A DNA stretch of 64,000 nucleotides from Prevotellaceae bacterium (GCA_019420585.1 JAHZGX010000021.1:1-64000); one strand, 5' to 3'. Positions 28,217-36,620 are shown, counted from the first letter of the stretch. Notes: generated by a model not told the origin, from the letters alone. Made by a program: numbers and translations.

Positions 28217-28359
28217 GAAATGTAACCTTTTTATGGGGCAATGCAGGGAAAAAGCACCTTCCTGCACCGCGAATTTCCCATCCCGGCTACAGAATTCCCA
28301 TGCATGCCCCACGTCAAGCCGGATAATATGCCTATATTCGCGGAAAAATAGCATACAGC

Positions 28360-29304
28360 ATGAAAGAAGAGACCAAGATTGAACGCGTTTGCGAGCCGCG
28401 AGACCCTGAACTCCTGGAAAAACTGGCCGAAGTATGGGAGGATTCCGTACGTGCCACACACCACTTCCTGTGCGAGGACGACATCAGGAATCTCAGGCCA
28501 TGCGTCATGTCCATGCTCCGGGAAGTCCGTCTGCTGCTGGTTGCCGGCCCCGGGGAATCGCCCGTCGGGTTCATGGGCATCGAGGGAGAGAAGATAGAAA
28601 TGCTGTTCCTCTCTCCCGCCCACATCTCCAGAGGGTTGGGCAGGCGGATGATTGAGCTGGCAGTATCTTCCCATGGCGCAAGACTGGTGGATGTCAACGA
28701 ACAGAACGAGCGGGCAGCAGGCTTCTACGAGCACATGGGATTTCACACCTTCCGGCGCGACGCCGAGGACGGGCAAGGCAATCCCTTCCCCATCCTGCAC
28801 ATGGTGAGGACGAAAGACACGCATTTCAGGAAAATCGGGAGCAACAAGAAGCAGTACCTCGACTTGCTCCTGCTAGGCGACGAGCAGGAATCCATGATCG
28901 ACCGCTACCTGGAACGGGGCACGCTCTTCGCATTGTACGCCGCCGGGCTGCCGGAACCGATATGCGTGGCAGTGGTCACGGACGAGGGGAACGGCACATG
29001 TGAGTTGAAGAACATTGCGGTCAGCCCGACGTTCCAGCGCAAAGGCTACGGGAAGCAGATGGTCGACTATCTCTTCCGCCACTGCAAGGACAGCTTCCAC
29101 ACCATGCTCGTGGGCACGGGAGAAAGCAGGAAAACCCTCCGGTTCTACAAAAGCTGCGGCTTCCAATACTCGCACACCCTGGAGAACTTCTTCACGGACA
29201 ACTATGACCATGCGATTTACGAAGATGGCACCCTCCTGAAGGACATGGTCTACTTCAGCAAGAGGCTTGCGCCCTCCAACGCGCCCTCCATCCTCACGGA
29301 ATAG
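28360..29304 (+). CDS. Fused double GNAT acetyltransferase, 314 aa
   Basis: Two GNAT domains lie in one chain. Residues about 1-150 resemble E. coli YjaB: VWEDSVRATHHFL, GFMGIEGEKIEMLFLSP, the acetyl-CoA loop SRGLGRRM and the hallmark VDVNEQNERAAGFYEHMGF. Residues about 165-300 form a second GNAT with its own beta4-alpha3 signature ELKNIAVSPTFQRKGYGKQM and FYKSCGFQYS. Both acetyl-CoA loops look intact (R/Q-x-x-G-x-G/A). The fusion may acetylate two related substrates or have one catalytic and one regulatory half. It is a single gene, divergent from the AAA+ ATPase. Confidence 0.9.
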   Translation: MKEETKIERVCEPRDPELLEKLAEVWEDSVRATHHFLCEDDIRNLRPCVMSMLREVRLLLVAGPGESPVGFMGIEGEKIEMLFLSPAHISRGLGRRMIELAVSSHGARLVDVNEQNERAAGFYEHMGFHTFRRDAEDGQGNPFPILHMVRTKDTHFRKIGSNKKQYLDLLLLGDEQESMIDRYLERGTLFALYAAGLPEPICVAVVTDEGNGTCELKNIAVSPTFQRKGYGKQMVDYLFRHCKDSFHTMLVGTGESRKTLRFYKSCGFQYSHTLENFFTDNYDHAIYEDGTLLKDMVYFSKRLAPSNAPSILTE

Positions 29305-29363
29305 CGCAAGTCACCCGCCTGTCGGATTTCCCGACACATTGCTCTGCGAAATGCTAGATTCCC

Positions 29364-30125
29364 TTATTTCATATACTCATAGATGAAAATCGGGAAGGAA
29401 TTCAATATAGACACGCGCTCACTTGGCTTCACGTATTTCAGCACCTGACTGTTGAATATTGACAATTGGTTGATGGAAGACTTCTCTGCCGGCATCGCAT
29501 GCTGTCCCATGGTAAGCATGTTTGCCTTACAGACATTCATCTGCGTCATATATTGCCAGTTATCCTTCACCCTTAGATACCTTTCCTTGGTTGGGACTTC
29601 GCCATCCTTGAAAAATATGTGGTCAAGACTGCCGTATGCAGAGAACTCACTGGCCAGACGCTTGAAGTCCTTGCACTTCTCACGGCTGATGACATATTGC
29701 GCATACGCCTCATCAGGTAACTCCTTGGTGTAACGAATGGACTCAATCATAGGATAATTGATATAGAGTTTCCCGTTGTCCGTCTCATCGTTAAACACAG
29801 TGAGCATCTCCTTCACCCTTCGGTTGATTTCATCAAGAGTAAGTTGTGAGTTGTGAAAGTCATAGTCAAAGAAGAGAAAGATTTCTGAGACATCAGAACT
29901 TCTGATGCCATCCAAAGCAGTATCTCCTCTGGCAGCAAGACGTTCGCGCATGAGTGAGACAACGTCTCCGCCACCGTCATACTCCTGCAGTTCGTTGTAG
30001 AGGTCATAGATATTGTTCCCGAATGAACAAACAATGTTATTGTTGCCCCTTGGGAAATAGAGCCTCTCCAACGTTCTGTATAGACGTGGCTCACGTTCGT
30101 CACCCTCGAATACAAACAGAATCAT
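29364..30125 (-). CDS. TOPRIM-like effector partner of the ATPase (RloB/AbiL-type), 253 aa
   Basis: The N-terminus MILFVFEGDEREPRLYRTLE carries the conserved Glu of a TOPRIM fold. The later EIFLFFDYDFHNSQLTLDEIN supplies the DxD pair. This layout is seen in RloB, AbiLii, OLD-type and PARIS AriB nucleases, usually encoded beside an ABC-type ATPase. It overlaps the ATPase gene by 4 nt (ATGA), so the two are made together. The assignment to a named defence system is inference, and I cannot choose among AbiL, RloAB and PARIS without profile searches. Confidence 0.65.
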   Translation of the reverse strand: MILFVFEGDEREPRLYRTLERLYFPRGNNNIVCSFGNNIYDLYNELQEYDGGGDVVSLMRERLAARGDTALDGIRSSDVSEIFLFFDYDFHNSQLTLDEINRRVKEMLTVFNDETDNGKLYINYPMIESIRYTKELPDEAYAQYVISREKCKDFKRLASEFSAYGSLDHIFFKDGEVPTKERYLRVKDNWQYMTQMNVCKANMLTMGQHAMPAEKSSINQLSIFNSQVLKYVKPSERVSILNSFPIFIYEYMK

Positions 30126-31228
30126 AAACCGAATGTTCCACCTCTGTATAGTTTCTCCAGATTGTGTCCAAAGCGCAGTTCCTTATCCGTCATGTCACAA
30201 ATGGCCTTGATCTTGTTATCTCTGAGGATGAAGAAGCAATCGGGTCGGAGCAGGTCATTGCTCAACAGGAAGGTGTCGTGCGTGGTCACAAACACCTGAT
30301 TCTTCCCCTCAAACAAGTGCTTCGAAATTCTGTAAGAAAGTTCGTGGTGGTAGAAAGCGTCAAATTCGTCAATGAAGACAAACGAGGCATTATCCATCTC
30401 CTTCAACCAATAGTACTGGAGTTCCAAATTCTTTGTGCCGGTGGAAGCAACCCACTGGAACGGAATTCTCACCCCACCCATCATGCAGAAGAGTACATTC
30501 TCTCCCTGTGCATTGGGAGCAAACTCATATTCCTGTCCACTTACATCTTTCAGATAAGCAGCGAAGTCACCCGCAAGATTATTCTTAATGATATATTCCT
30601 CAATGTTGCTTCCGCCCTCTTTCAAGCCTATAAACTCACGGTTGTCAAGACTCCTGAAGAAGAGCATGTTCTCCACGAAATCACGAAGCAGCATCAAAGC
30701 GTGTCCTTTAGGGAGAGGAACCGAACTTAGCAAATAGTTTACAATGGAGATATTGTTGGCACTATCCTTCAAGTTTTGGACAGCAGTTTCAGTCAAGCCA
30801 AACTCATCAGCGATATTCAGCACACCTTTATCCTTTAACAGTACCTCGTTGTCATCCACAATCAGTTGTTCGCGCATGATGTCGCCCCTCAATTCCGATG
30901 CCACCTTGCTATATTTATATAATAAGGTATGCCCGCCTAAGGCAAAAGTGTACTCAAACTCAACTGGCTGATCATGTCTGCCGGCACAAGCATAGTTCAG
31001 ATAGTAGTCCGGCTTCTTCCATTTATGGGAAAGGTGGTTGGCAATGTCGAAGATAGCCAAACCGAGGTTTGACTTTCCCGCACCGTTTGGACCATAGATG
31101 ATGCCATTCTTCACAATGCCATCCTGAATGGCACCGGTATTGAACGAATAATTGCTTGGATGGGACAAGTCCCACTCAATACGATTCTTGAAGACTCTAT
31201 AGTTCGTAACTGCAAATCTTGTCAGCAT
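30122..31228 (-). CDS. ABC-type AAA ATPase (AAA15/AAA21, RloA/AbiLi-like), 368 aa
   Basis: Walker A is YGPNGAGKSN (residues 45-54), the signature-like segment is ASTGTKNLELQ, Walker B is SFVFIDEFDAF, and the switch histidine is in VFVTTHDTFLLSN. There is no long coiled coil, unlike SMC proteins. Such ATPases sense infection and control a nuclease partner, here the TOPRIM-like protein encoded just downstream. I chose the start at 31228 (MLTRFAVTNYRVF), which gives the usual N-terminus. A TATCTTTG box lies 30 nt upstream, so the longer frame to 31333 would start before the transcript. Confidence 0.85.
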   Translation of the reverse strand: MLTRFAVTNYRVFKNRIEWDLSHPSNYSFNTGAIQDGIVKNGIIYGPNGAGKSNLGLAIFDIANHLSHKWKKPDYYLNYACAGRHDQPVEFEYTFALGGHTLLYKYSKVASELRGDIMREQLIVDDNEVLLKDKGVLNIADEFGLTETAVQNLKDSANNISIVNYLLSSVPLPKGHALMLLRDFVENMLFFRSLDNREFIGLKEGGSNIEEYIIKNNLAGDFAAYLKDVSGQEYEFAPNAQGENVLFCMMGGVRIPFQWVASTGTKNLELQYYWLKEMDNASFVFIDEFDAFYHHELSYRISKHLFEGKNQVFVTTHDTFLLSNDLLRPDCFFILRDNKIKAICDMTDKELRFGHNLEKLYRGGTFGL

Positions 31229-31258
31229 ATCAACCTTGTTGTTTGATTGTTGTGGTTG

Positions 31259-31266
31259 CAAAGATA
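31259..31266 (-). promoter_or_regulatory. Bacteroidales -7 box for the ATPase/TOPRIM pair (TATCTTTG)
   Basis: Exact TAnnTTTG match on the minus strand, 30 nt upstream of the ATPase start codon at 31228. Confidence 0.65.
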
Positions 31267-31374
31267 CAAAAAAACAGACTTCCGTAAAATATTTACGGGA
31301 CATTTCCGCGTTTAAGGTCTCTTCTTCATTCATAAAAAGCAGCCGCAGACTGATGCCGGTCCGCCTATTTGTCC

Positions 31375-31382
31375 TAACTTTG
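31375..31382 (+). promoter_or_regulatory. Bacteroidales -7 box (TAACTTTG)
   Basis: TAACTTTG on the plus strand, 76 nt upstream of the secreted-protein operon beginning at 31459. Confidence 0.55.
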
Positions 31383-31458
31383 CAGGCGGCCGTCCGGGGA
31401 AGACTCCGCGGATTGCAGGCCGAGCAAACCAGTATTCACCTTATCAACCTCTTCCAGG

Positions 31459-31938
31459 ATGTTGTCAAAGCCAATGTCATTCATGCTCCTTGTGTTTGGG
31501 GCCTTGATTATTTGCGCAGGCTCCTCCATGCGGGCTTCTGCGCAGGAATGCCTGACCCTGCACCTGAAATCAGGCGCGCGGGTACTGTTTCCACTGAGCG
31601 AGAACCCGAACATAGACATCACGCCCTACTATGTATCGATTGGCGAGAAGCATTACCCGATGAGCGAAGTGAGCAAATATGACTTCACAAAGTCGCAGAC
31701 CGGCATTGTGAAGCTGGACGACGGCCACACCCTGCATTACTGCTTTACCGGCTCGGGCTATCTGCAGGTAACCGGTCTGCGAGGTAAGATGCCGTTGCGG
31801 CTGTATGATTCCAACGGGCGACGGATGCCGCTGAAGCACATCCCCGCCGAGGAAGGCATCATCCTCGACTGCAGCGCCTGCCCCCGGGGAGTGTACATAT
31901 TGAAGTGCGGAGACAAGACCTTAAAGATTACCAGATGA
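31459..31938 (+). CDS. Secreted protein with type IX-like sorting domain, 159 aa
   Basis: An N-terminal signal peptide (hydrophobic stretch MLLVFGALIICAGSSM, cleavage near ASAQE) is followed by a short beta-rich body. The C-terminal 50 residues (PLRLYDSNGRRMP ... CPRGVYILKCGDKTLKI) have the layout of a type A T9SS sorting domain (L-x-V/L-Y-d-x-x-G ... G-x-Y-x-x-K/R). The protein is probably surface-exposed or released. It is the first gene of an operon; its stop overlaps the next start by 4 nt. Confidence 0.75.
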   Translation: MLSKPMSFMLLVFGALIICAGSSMRASAQECLTLHLKSGARVLFPLSENPNIDITPYYVSIGEKHYPMSEVSKYDFTKSQTGIVKLDDGHTLHYCFTGSGYLQVTGLRGKMPLRLYDSNGRRMPLKHIPAEEGIILDCSACPRGVYILKCGDKTLKITR

Positions 31939-34082
31939 CAAGACAGCACAACATTATCTATATATATGCCTTGATGGCCCTCCTGTGCCTGTCCGCGCAC
32001 CCCTCGATGCACGCGGAGGAGGCCAGGCAGATACTCGTTTTCCGCCAATCGGGAAAGGTTGACATCTTCAACGCCGAAACCTTGAAGTCCATAAAACTCG
32101 CCACCCGGGAATATTATGACGAGCATCCCGATGCAGGAACCACACAGCTGTTTGAGACGGCCGACACCATCGTGGCAATTCCCATAGCGGAAATAGACAG
32201 CGTGACCTTCGGCTCCAGGAACCGCATGGAGTTTGCCGAGGACGTAATGATCTTCACGGAGGAGCATCTTGCGGCCATTGACACCACCTATGGGAACTGC
32301 ATCCGTTTCAAGAGCAAGGCGGACAAGTCATTGATACCGCAAGCCGGCCAAAAGGTTTTCTGCAACCTCCCCACCGGCTTGCTGCCCAATGGCCTGGCCG
32401 CCAAGACAACGTCCAGGAGTCTGGAAGCAGACGGAAGCATCGTCGTCACGTTTGAAGAAGTGAGCCTGAACGACATCTTCACCGAGTTTTTCTTTGCCGG
32501 AGACATCAGCACCGAAGCAAGAAGGGCGCGGATGAAATACTCCGTGGCCGACTATGATGGACTGGAGAAGAATGCCTTGCCCTTCAACCTCATGTCTGAA
32601 CTCATGAAGGTCAAGGGGGAAGTAGTCTTTGAATACCACGACGTAGTCATAAACATGAGGAAGCATTATTACCGGGCAAACGTGCTGATAAAGCCCTCGT
32701 TCGGCATCAATTTCAATGTCGGCACCGGTGAGAAGGAACTTCAGTATGACAATCACACGAAAGAAATCCGGAATGGCTCGTTTTTCATTGGCGGCATTAT
32801 CAACGTAACCTCCGACATGTGCCTCTTCCTCAAAGCGAAAGCCGAAGCACAAATAGAGATGGAACTGAAGAGGAACTGGGAGTTTGGCTTGCACTTTGAG
32901 CGGGCAAACGGGAAGAACAGCCTGCAGGTTCTCTCACAGAAGGAGACGGAAGAACCCGATGACGTGGCCAAGCTCAATACTGTCTTAAAGGGCGAACTCT
33001 TCTTTGGGCTTCAAGATTGCGTGAAGTTCGGCATCATTGGCGAAGCGGCCGGCATAGGCACAAGGATGAGACTGGGACCGTCGCTCAAGGCAGAACTCGG
33101 CATGAGTCAAATCAGGGAGATGGCCAAACCCACGGCCGGCCTTGCCGGAGGAGAGGCGAAACTGACGGCAGAAGCCAAACTGAATGCGGAAATCATCAGT
33201 TATTACCGCCACTGGCTGATAGGCGAGCAGGAAGAGAACCTCATGAATGAATTCAACGTCATCTTCGCACGCAAGGAGTGGAACCTGCTTCCTCTCTTCA
33301 TGAACAGCATTGCCACTCCGGGCAGATGCTCCGTTGCTCCCGGCCTTCCACGGCAGGAAGTGGCCACCGTTGCGACAGAAACGGCAGACACACTGCTGAT
33401 GCCGCTGGACTGCGGGTTCAAGATGTACAACAATGACACGCAGAAAGAAGTTGCTGCGGTCTCGGCAGGAACGGTGGGAATGCCGGTCGAAGGCGTGCAG
33501 CCGGTAAACTCTTTCCTGGTACCCAATGACATGGGCGCGCACCTTGACCCAAAGAAATACACCATCTACCCCACCGTTGAATACGCAGGACATGACGTAT
33601 TGGGAACGCCCTTCTCCATATCTGCCGGCGCAAACTTGTCACCGGCATATTTCGCCCTCAGCAATTCCAACGCATACATGGTGGGCGGAAGTCCCGTCAT
33701 TGGAAGCATGACAGAAGGAAACAAATACATTATGCTGGGCAACCACATGCCATTGCTCAACACAAATCCCAACCAAAAGCAAGGATTCCAATTTGCCTCC
33801 CCCACATTCTCCCCCGATTACCGGGATGGATTGACTGGCACATGGAAGGGCGAATTGAACAGGCAGGAAATCTCCCTTACCTTCAATGGCGATGGCACAG
33901 GCCTATACAATGCCACCCCATGTACGTACGAAGTAAACCAACCGGAAGACTATTGGGTGAAGATTAACTGCGAAGACGGCACGCAAATTCTCTGCCGGGT
34001 GATTTCCATAACCCCTCATCTGCTGAAATTATACTTCAGCGAATACAAGCAACAGATTAAATTCCAAAGAGAAAACCAATAA
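31935..34082 (+). CDS. Secreted protein of unknown function, 715 aa
   Basis: The ATG at 31935 overlaps the previous stop (ATGA) and starts MTRQHNIIYIYALMALL, a signal peptide. The segment QILVFRQSGKVDIFNAETLKSI resembles the N-terminal part of many Bacteroidota secreted proteins that repeat a V/I-D-S-V-T/S-F motif (here EIDSVTFG). The centre is mixed alpha/beta and the end resembles a lipocalin-like small beta-barrel (GTWKGELNRQEISLTFNGDGTG). No catalytic motif is seen. It is likely exported and works with its two operon neighbours at the cell surface. Confidence 0.75.
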   Translation: MTRQHNIIYIYALMALLCLSAHPSMHAEEARQILVFRQSGKVDIFNAETLKSIKLATREYYDEHPDAGTTQLFETADTIVAIPIAEIDSVTFGSRNRMEFAEDVMIFTEEHLAAIDTTYGNCIRFKSKADKSLIPQAGQKVFCNLPTGLLPNGLAAKTTSRSLEADGSIVVTFEEVSLNDIFTEFFFAGDISTEARRARMKYSVADYDGLEKNALPFNLMSELMKVKGEVVFEYHDVVINMRKHYYRANVLIKPSFGINFNVGTGEKELQYDNHTKEIRNGSFFIGGIINVTSDMCLFLKAKAEAQIEMELKRNWEFGLHFERANGKNSLQVLSQKETEEPDDVAKLNTVLKGELFFGLQDCVKFGIIGEAAGIGTRMRLGPSLKAELGMSQIREMAKPTAGLAGGEAKLTAEAKLNAEIISYYRHWLIGEQEENLMNEFNVIFARKEWNLLPLFMNSIATPGRCSVAPGLPRQEVATVATETADTLLMPLDCGFKMYNNDTQKEVAAVSAGTVGMPVEGVQPVNSFLVPNDMGAHLDPKKYTIYPTVEYAGHDVLGTPFSISAGANLSPAYFALSNSNAYMVGGSPVIGSMTEGNKYIMLGNHMPLLNTNPNQKQGFQFASPTFSPDYRDGLTGTWKGELNRQEISLTFNGDGTGLYNATPCTYEVNQPEDYWVKINCEDGTQILCRVISITPHLLKLYFSEYKQQIKFQRENQ

Positions 34083-34115
34083 GCCCCCAAAAACATGATT
34101 ACAACATCAGCAACA

Positions 34116-34781
34116 ATGAAAAAGATAATTCTTCTCATCGCAAGTGCAATACTCCTCTCTGTCACCGCTCATGCGCAGATTGGCTATCAGGTTACCTTGC
34201 TGAACTCCGCAGACGGCACTCCACGCGCAAATGAAAGAGTCTCCGTCACCGTGAAGATAACCAACAAGGAAGGAAAGGTAATCTGCGAATCGACATCCAA
34301 CGAGACAACGGACAAGTTCGGCTTGCTCTCGCTGAGCGTAGGAGACTCCAACACCTTTGATGATGTAGACTTCACCAAGTCTCCTTTCTTTATCGAGGCA
34401 ACAGTGGACAGCATCATGGTTGGCCGCACACAGATATTGTCGGTTCCCATTGCCGAATATGCCAAGAGGACAGGCGTGCTGACGGTGGAGAAACTATGCA
34501 GTAAAGATTGGGGAAGTGGAGATGGATACTATAAGTCTACTTTACATTTTTCACCAGATGGCAAATTTACTGATACATCTGAAGATACCGATGACGATGG
34601 GAATAAACATACATATGTACATACTGGAACTTATGAGATTTCCGGGAACGTTGTCCTTACAGAATATTATTATCACGCAAATGGTGAAAGTGATGGTGAA
34701 CTTTGTCACGGTGCGGACCTTTACATGTATTTTCCTCAAAAGAATCGATTAGTAATGATGGATGGCGATAGTTACAAATAA
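34116..34781 (+). CDS. Secreted protein, 221 aa, lipocalin-like C-terminal half
   Basis: The start at 34116 (MKKIILLIASAILL) gives a clean signal peptide with cleavage after AHA-Q; an upstream ATG at 34095 would add seven residues. The N-terminal half (IGYQVTLLNSADGTPRANERVSVTVKI) looks like an immunoglobulin-like or carboxypeptidase-regulatory domain. The C-terminal half (HFSPDGKFTDTSED ... GTYEISGNVVLTEYY) resembles the DUF4595/lipocalin-like beta-barrel group. Base composition drops to AT-rich after about 34500, unlike the first half, which hints at a recombined 3' end. It is the last gene of the operon. Confidence 0.75.
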   Translation: MKKIILLIASAILLSVTAHAQIGYQVTLLNSADGTPRANERVSVTVKITNKEGKVICESTSNETTDKFGLLSLSVGDSNTFDDVDFTKSPFFIEATVDSIMVGRTQILSVPIAEYAKRTGVLTVEKLCSKDWGSGDGYYKSTLHFSPDGKFTDTSEDTDDDGNKHTYVHTGTYEISGNVVLTEYYYHANGESDGELCHGADLYMYFPQKNRLVMMDGDSYK

Positions 34782-34902
34782 TCCTATTTCCAGACTACCG
34801 CATCCTAAGTGTTTACATCAGTGGTTAAATAATCATCAACAAGCCCCCCCAAAAAAAAAAGGCTTAACTCCGCCATCGCAAGCACAAGTTACAATTATTA
34901 CA

Positions 34903-34937
34903 AGAAGGCCGTAGCCCAAAATCGGCTACGGCCTTCT
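34903..34937 (+). terminator. Intrinsic terminator of the secreted-protein operon
   Basis: A perfect 14-bp stem (34903-34916 with 34924-34937) with a 7-nt loop is followed by ATTTGACTT. It closes the 31459-34781 operon. Confidence 0.75.
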
Positions 34938-35161
34938 ATTTGACTTGAAATTTACAATCGACTATACGATGTTTATTCCTCGATGGCAGCCTGCGCCGCT
35001 GTTGAAACATAACCTAATACGTGAGTTGCAGGGATGTTGTACGCTATCTGTGACGTGTGCGTCTTGGGTAATATGTCGTTTGATTTCATGTCATATTTCG
35101 TTATTTGTTTCTCGGTTTTATGATGTAAGGGTTAAACACCCTCTATTTCTTTCAGATTTGC

Positions 35162-35194
35162 CCCTCTGCCGGACTTTGTGCGCTCGGTAGAGGG
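35162..35194 (+). terminator. Hairpin terminator at the left prophage edge
   Basis: CCCTCTGCCG pairs with CGGTAGAGGG (one G-T pair) and is followed by TTTTATT on the plus strand. It lies 3 bp after the stop of the leftward prophage gene, so it may work in both directions. Confidence 0.6.
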
Positions 35195-35196
35195 TT

Positions 35197-35601
35197 TTAT
35201 TGTTTCGGCGACTGACGTGCCTGCAAATGCCTTAAAATCGCCTCCTGTTCTGCGGCCTTGTCATATCGGTCTATTGCGGAGTATGAACTGAACCGCTTTG
35301 CCCACTGGCGAAAGGCATTGCACTCACCCGTCTCCGGGTCGGTATATTCATCATCCCACATCTCGCAAAGTGAGGCGTATGTTTCGGCAGGGTGTGAGCC
35401 TATCGCGTCCACAATCTCGGTCGGGTACTGACGCATGACGATGTCAATCCATTCGTCCATGTCAATGCCGGGGTTCTCATGCAGGACGTTCCATGCACAT
35501 TGCTTCAGTTCGGCGTAGAAGTCCGGCTCCTCCTCTTCCAGTTTCTTGACGGCGTTGAAGAGTATCCGCAGTTTGTCAAGTTCTCTCTGTTCGTCATTCA
35601 T
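35197..35601 (-). CDS. Prophage hypothetical protein, 134 aa
   Basis: A soluble acidic protein with start MNDEQRELDKLRIL; the longer frame to 35658 overlaps the upstream lipoprotein gene. The helical N-terminus (FNAVKKLEEEEPDFYAELK) and the ETYASLCEMWDDEYTDPETGE segment match nothing I can name. It is the last gene of the leftward repressor transcript. Confidence 0.6.
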   Translation of the reverse strand: MNDEQRELDKLRILFNAVKKLEEEEPDFYAELKQCAWNVLHENPGIDMDEWIDIVMRQYPTEIVDAIGSHPAETYASLCEMWDDEYTDPETGECNAFRQWAKRFSSYSAIDRYDKAAEQEAILRHLQARQSPKQ

Positions 35602-36091
35602 CGCTTTTATGATTATTAAATCCAAGAGAATTAGAAAACTCATCAAAACTACCAACATCCCAACCCTCTTTTAAGGCTGCTTTGTAAAGTCGTTTGCGTT
35701 TTTCCTTGTCCGATAAATGAACAACAAATTCCTCATAAGACTCCATGTCGTAATTGGCCTCAATGAGTTTGTTGTATATCCAGTGTCGGTCTGCACTTAA
35801 TCGTTTGTTCCTTTCGCTAATTCCTTTTAGAGTTTCAAATTCCGATATAGAAACGCAGTTTGAACAAACACGTTCGTTGTTACCGAAAATGAAAGCGGTT
35901 GTATCGCATGGTTGCATTGCATATATTGAATGCCCATAACTATCTTTCCCATTTTTTAGTTTAGGGCATTCGGGATCCGTATGACAAACGCCCTCATCGT
36001 CAACAAAAACGAAGCGTGTCAGTTGTTTATCATTATCGGATGAGCATCCCCATACTATGACCACAAGAAGGCAAAGAACGAATTCTTTCAT
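35594..36091 (-). CDS. Prophage lipoprotein, 165 aa
   Basis: A short hydrophobic N-terminus with lipobox VWGC (cysteine at residue 16) indicates a lipoprotein. Two paired cysteines (CHTDPEC and CSNC) could bind a metal. The C-terminal segment LYKAALKEGWDVGSFDEFSNSL is a short repeat-type motif common in Bacteroidota phage and mobile-element proteins. It overlaps the repressor stop by 4 nt and is therefore expressed in the lysogen, so superinfection exclusion or another host-envelope role is plausible. That is inference. Confidence 0.65.
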   Translation of the reverse strand: MKEFVLCLLVVIVWGCSSDNDKQLTRFVFVDDEGVCHTDPECPKLKNGKDSYGHSIYAMQPCDTTAFIFGNNERVCSNCVSISEFETLKGISERNKRLSADRHWIYNKLIEANYDMESYEEFVVHLSDKEKRKRLYKAALKEGWDVGSFDEFSNSLGFNNHKSDE

Positions 36092-36480
36092 TTCGCTTTG
36101 AGTTCGGCTATTCGCTCTTTGAGTTCGGCTATACGCTCGTTCTTTTCAGCCACGAGTGCTTCAAGGGATTTCACGCGCTCGGCAAGGACGGCATCGCCGA
36201 CAATTACCGACACGTCTCCGCTGTCCGATGCAGGCGAGTAGTCTCCCTCGGTTTTAACCTCAACTTTCGGCGATTCCTCACAGTAAAGGGAGAAGAAATT
36301 AAACTTTAGAGCCTCTGAAATTTGGACGAGTTTTCCCGTATCAATCGTGTCTTTTTCAAGGATACGATTGACATTCTGTTGTGGTATTCCTATACGCCTG
36401 CCAAACTCTGTTTTTGACATTTTTAGTTCCTGCAATTTTTTATCTATCGCAAGCCCAATGTGAACGGTGCTATTTGCCAT
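36088..36480 (-). CDS. CI-like XRE-family prophage repressor, 130 aa
   Basis: The N-terminal HTH (LKMSKTEFGRRIGIPQQNVNRILEK, about residues 19-43) is of the XRE/Cro type. The C-terminus is a coiled coil (LAERVKSLEALVAEKNERIAELKER) that should give dimerisation. There is no LexA-like peptidase domain, so induction is not by self-cleavage. It is transcribed divergently from the early operon. Its -7 box ends about 10 nt before the start codon, so the message may be leaderless, as lambda cI is. Confidence 0.85.
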   Translation of the reverse strand: MANSTVHIGLAIDKKLQELKMSKTEFGRRIGIPQQNVNRILEKDTIDTGKLVQISEALKFNFFSLYCEESPKVEVKTEGDYSPASDSGDVSVIVGDAVLAERVKSLEALVAEKNERIAELKERIAELKAK

Positions 36481-36490
36481 GTACTGTTGT

Positions 36491-36498
36491 CAAAATTA
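36491..36498 (-). promoter_or_regulatory. Repressor promoter -7 box (TAATTTTG)
   Basis: TAATTTTG on the minus strand, 11 nt from the repressor ATG at 36480. Confidence 0.55.
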
Positions 36499-36541
36499 CT
36501 GCGTCAAATCAATTAAGTGTTAATGTTTGTTAAATACGCAC

Positions 36542-36572
36542 ATCAAATTTGATTTATTCAAATCATTTTTGA
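36542..36572. promoter_or_regulatory. Candidate repressor operators
   Basis: The perfect palindrome ATCAAATTTGAT (36542-36553) is followed by a related imperfect site TCAAATCATTTTTGA (36558-36572). They overlap the -33 region of the rightward early promoter and lie between the two divergent promoters. Confidence 0.6.
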
Positions 36573-36580
36573 TACCTTTG
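36573..36580 (+). promoter_or_regulatory. Early lytic promoter -7 box (TACCTTTG)
   Basis: TACCTTTG, with TTTG at 36548-36551 serving as the -33 element about 21 nt upstream. It starts the rightward early operon; the first gene is at 36621. The leader contains three ATTAAAC steps. Confidence 0.65.
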
Positions 36581-36620
36581 CAGTGTAAAGTTAAACATTA
36601 AACATTAAACACCCAAATAA

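Larger units (their letters stand above)
34782..35196. other. Chromosome-prophage junction region, no gene
   Basis: It holds two terminators (34903-34937 and 35162-35194) and, at 34847-34862, a C7-A10 homopolymer double run. No gene is seen. The left prophage attachment site should lie here or nearby, but no duplicated core can be tested because the other end is outside the window. Confidence 0.4.

Noticed and set aside
27902..28459. 185-aa minus-strand frame over the AAA+/GNAT interval
   Set aside because: It overlaps the GNAT gene start on the opposite strand and crosses a good promoter; codon use does not look coding.
34847..34862. C7-A10 homopolymer as a second phase-variation tract
   Set aside because: It lies in non-coding DNA after the operon stop and before the terminator, so length changes would not shift a frame.
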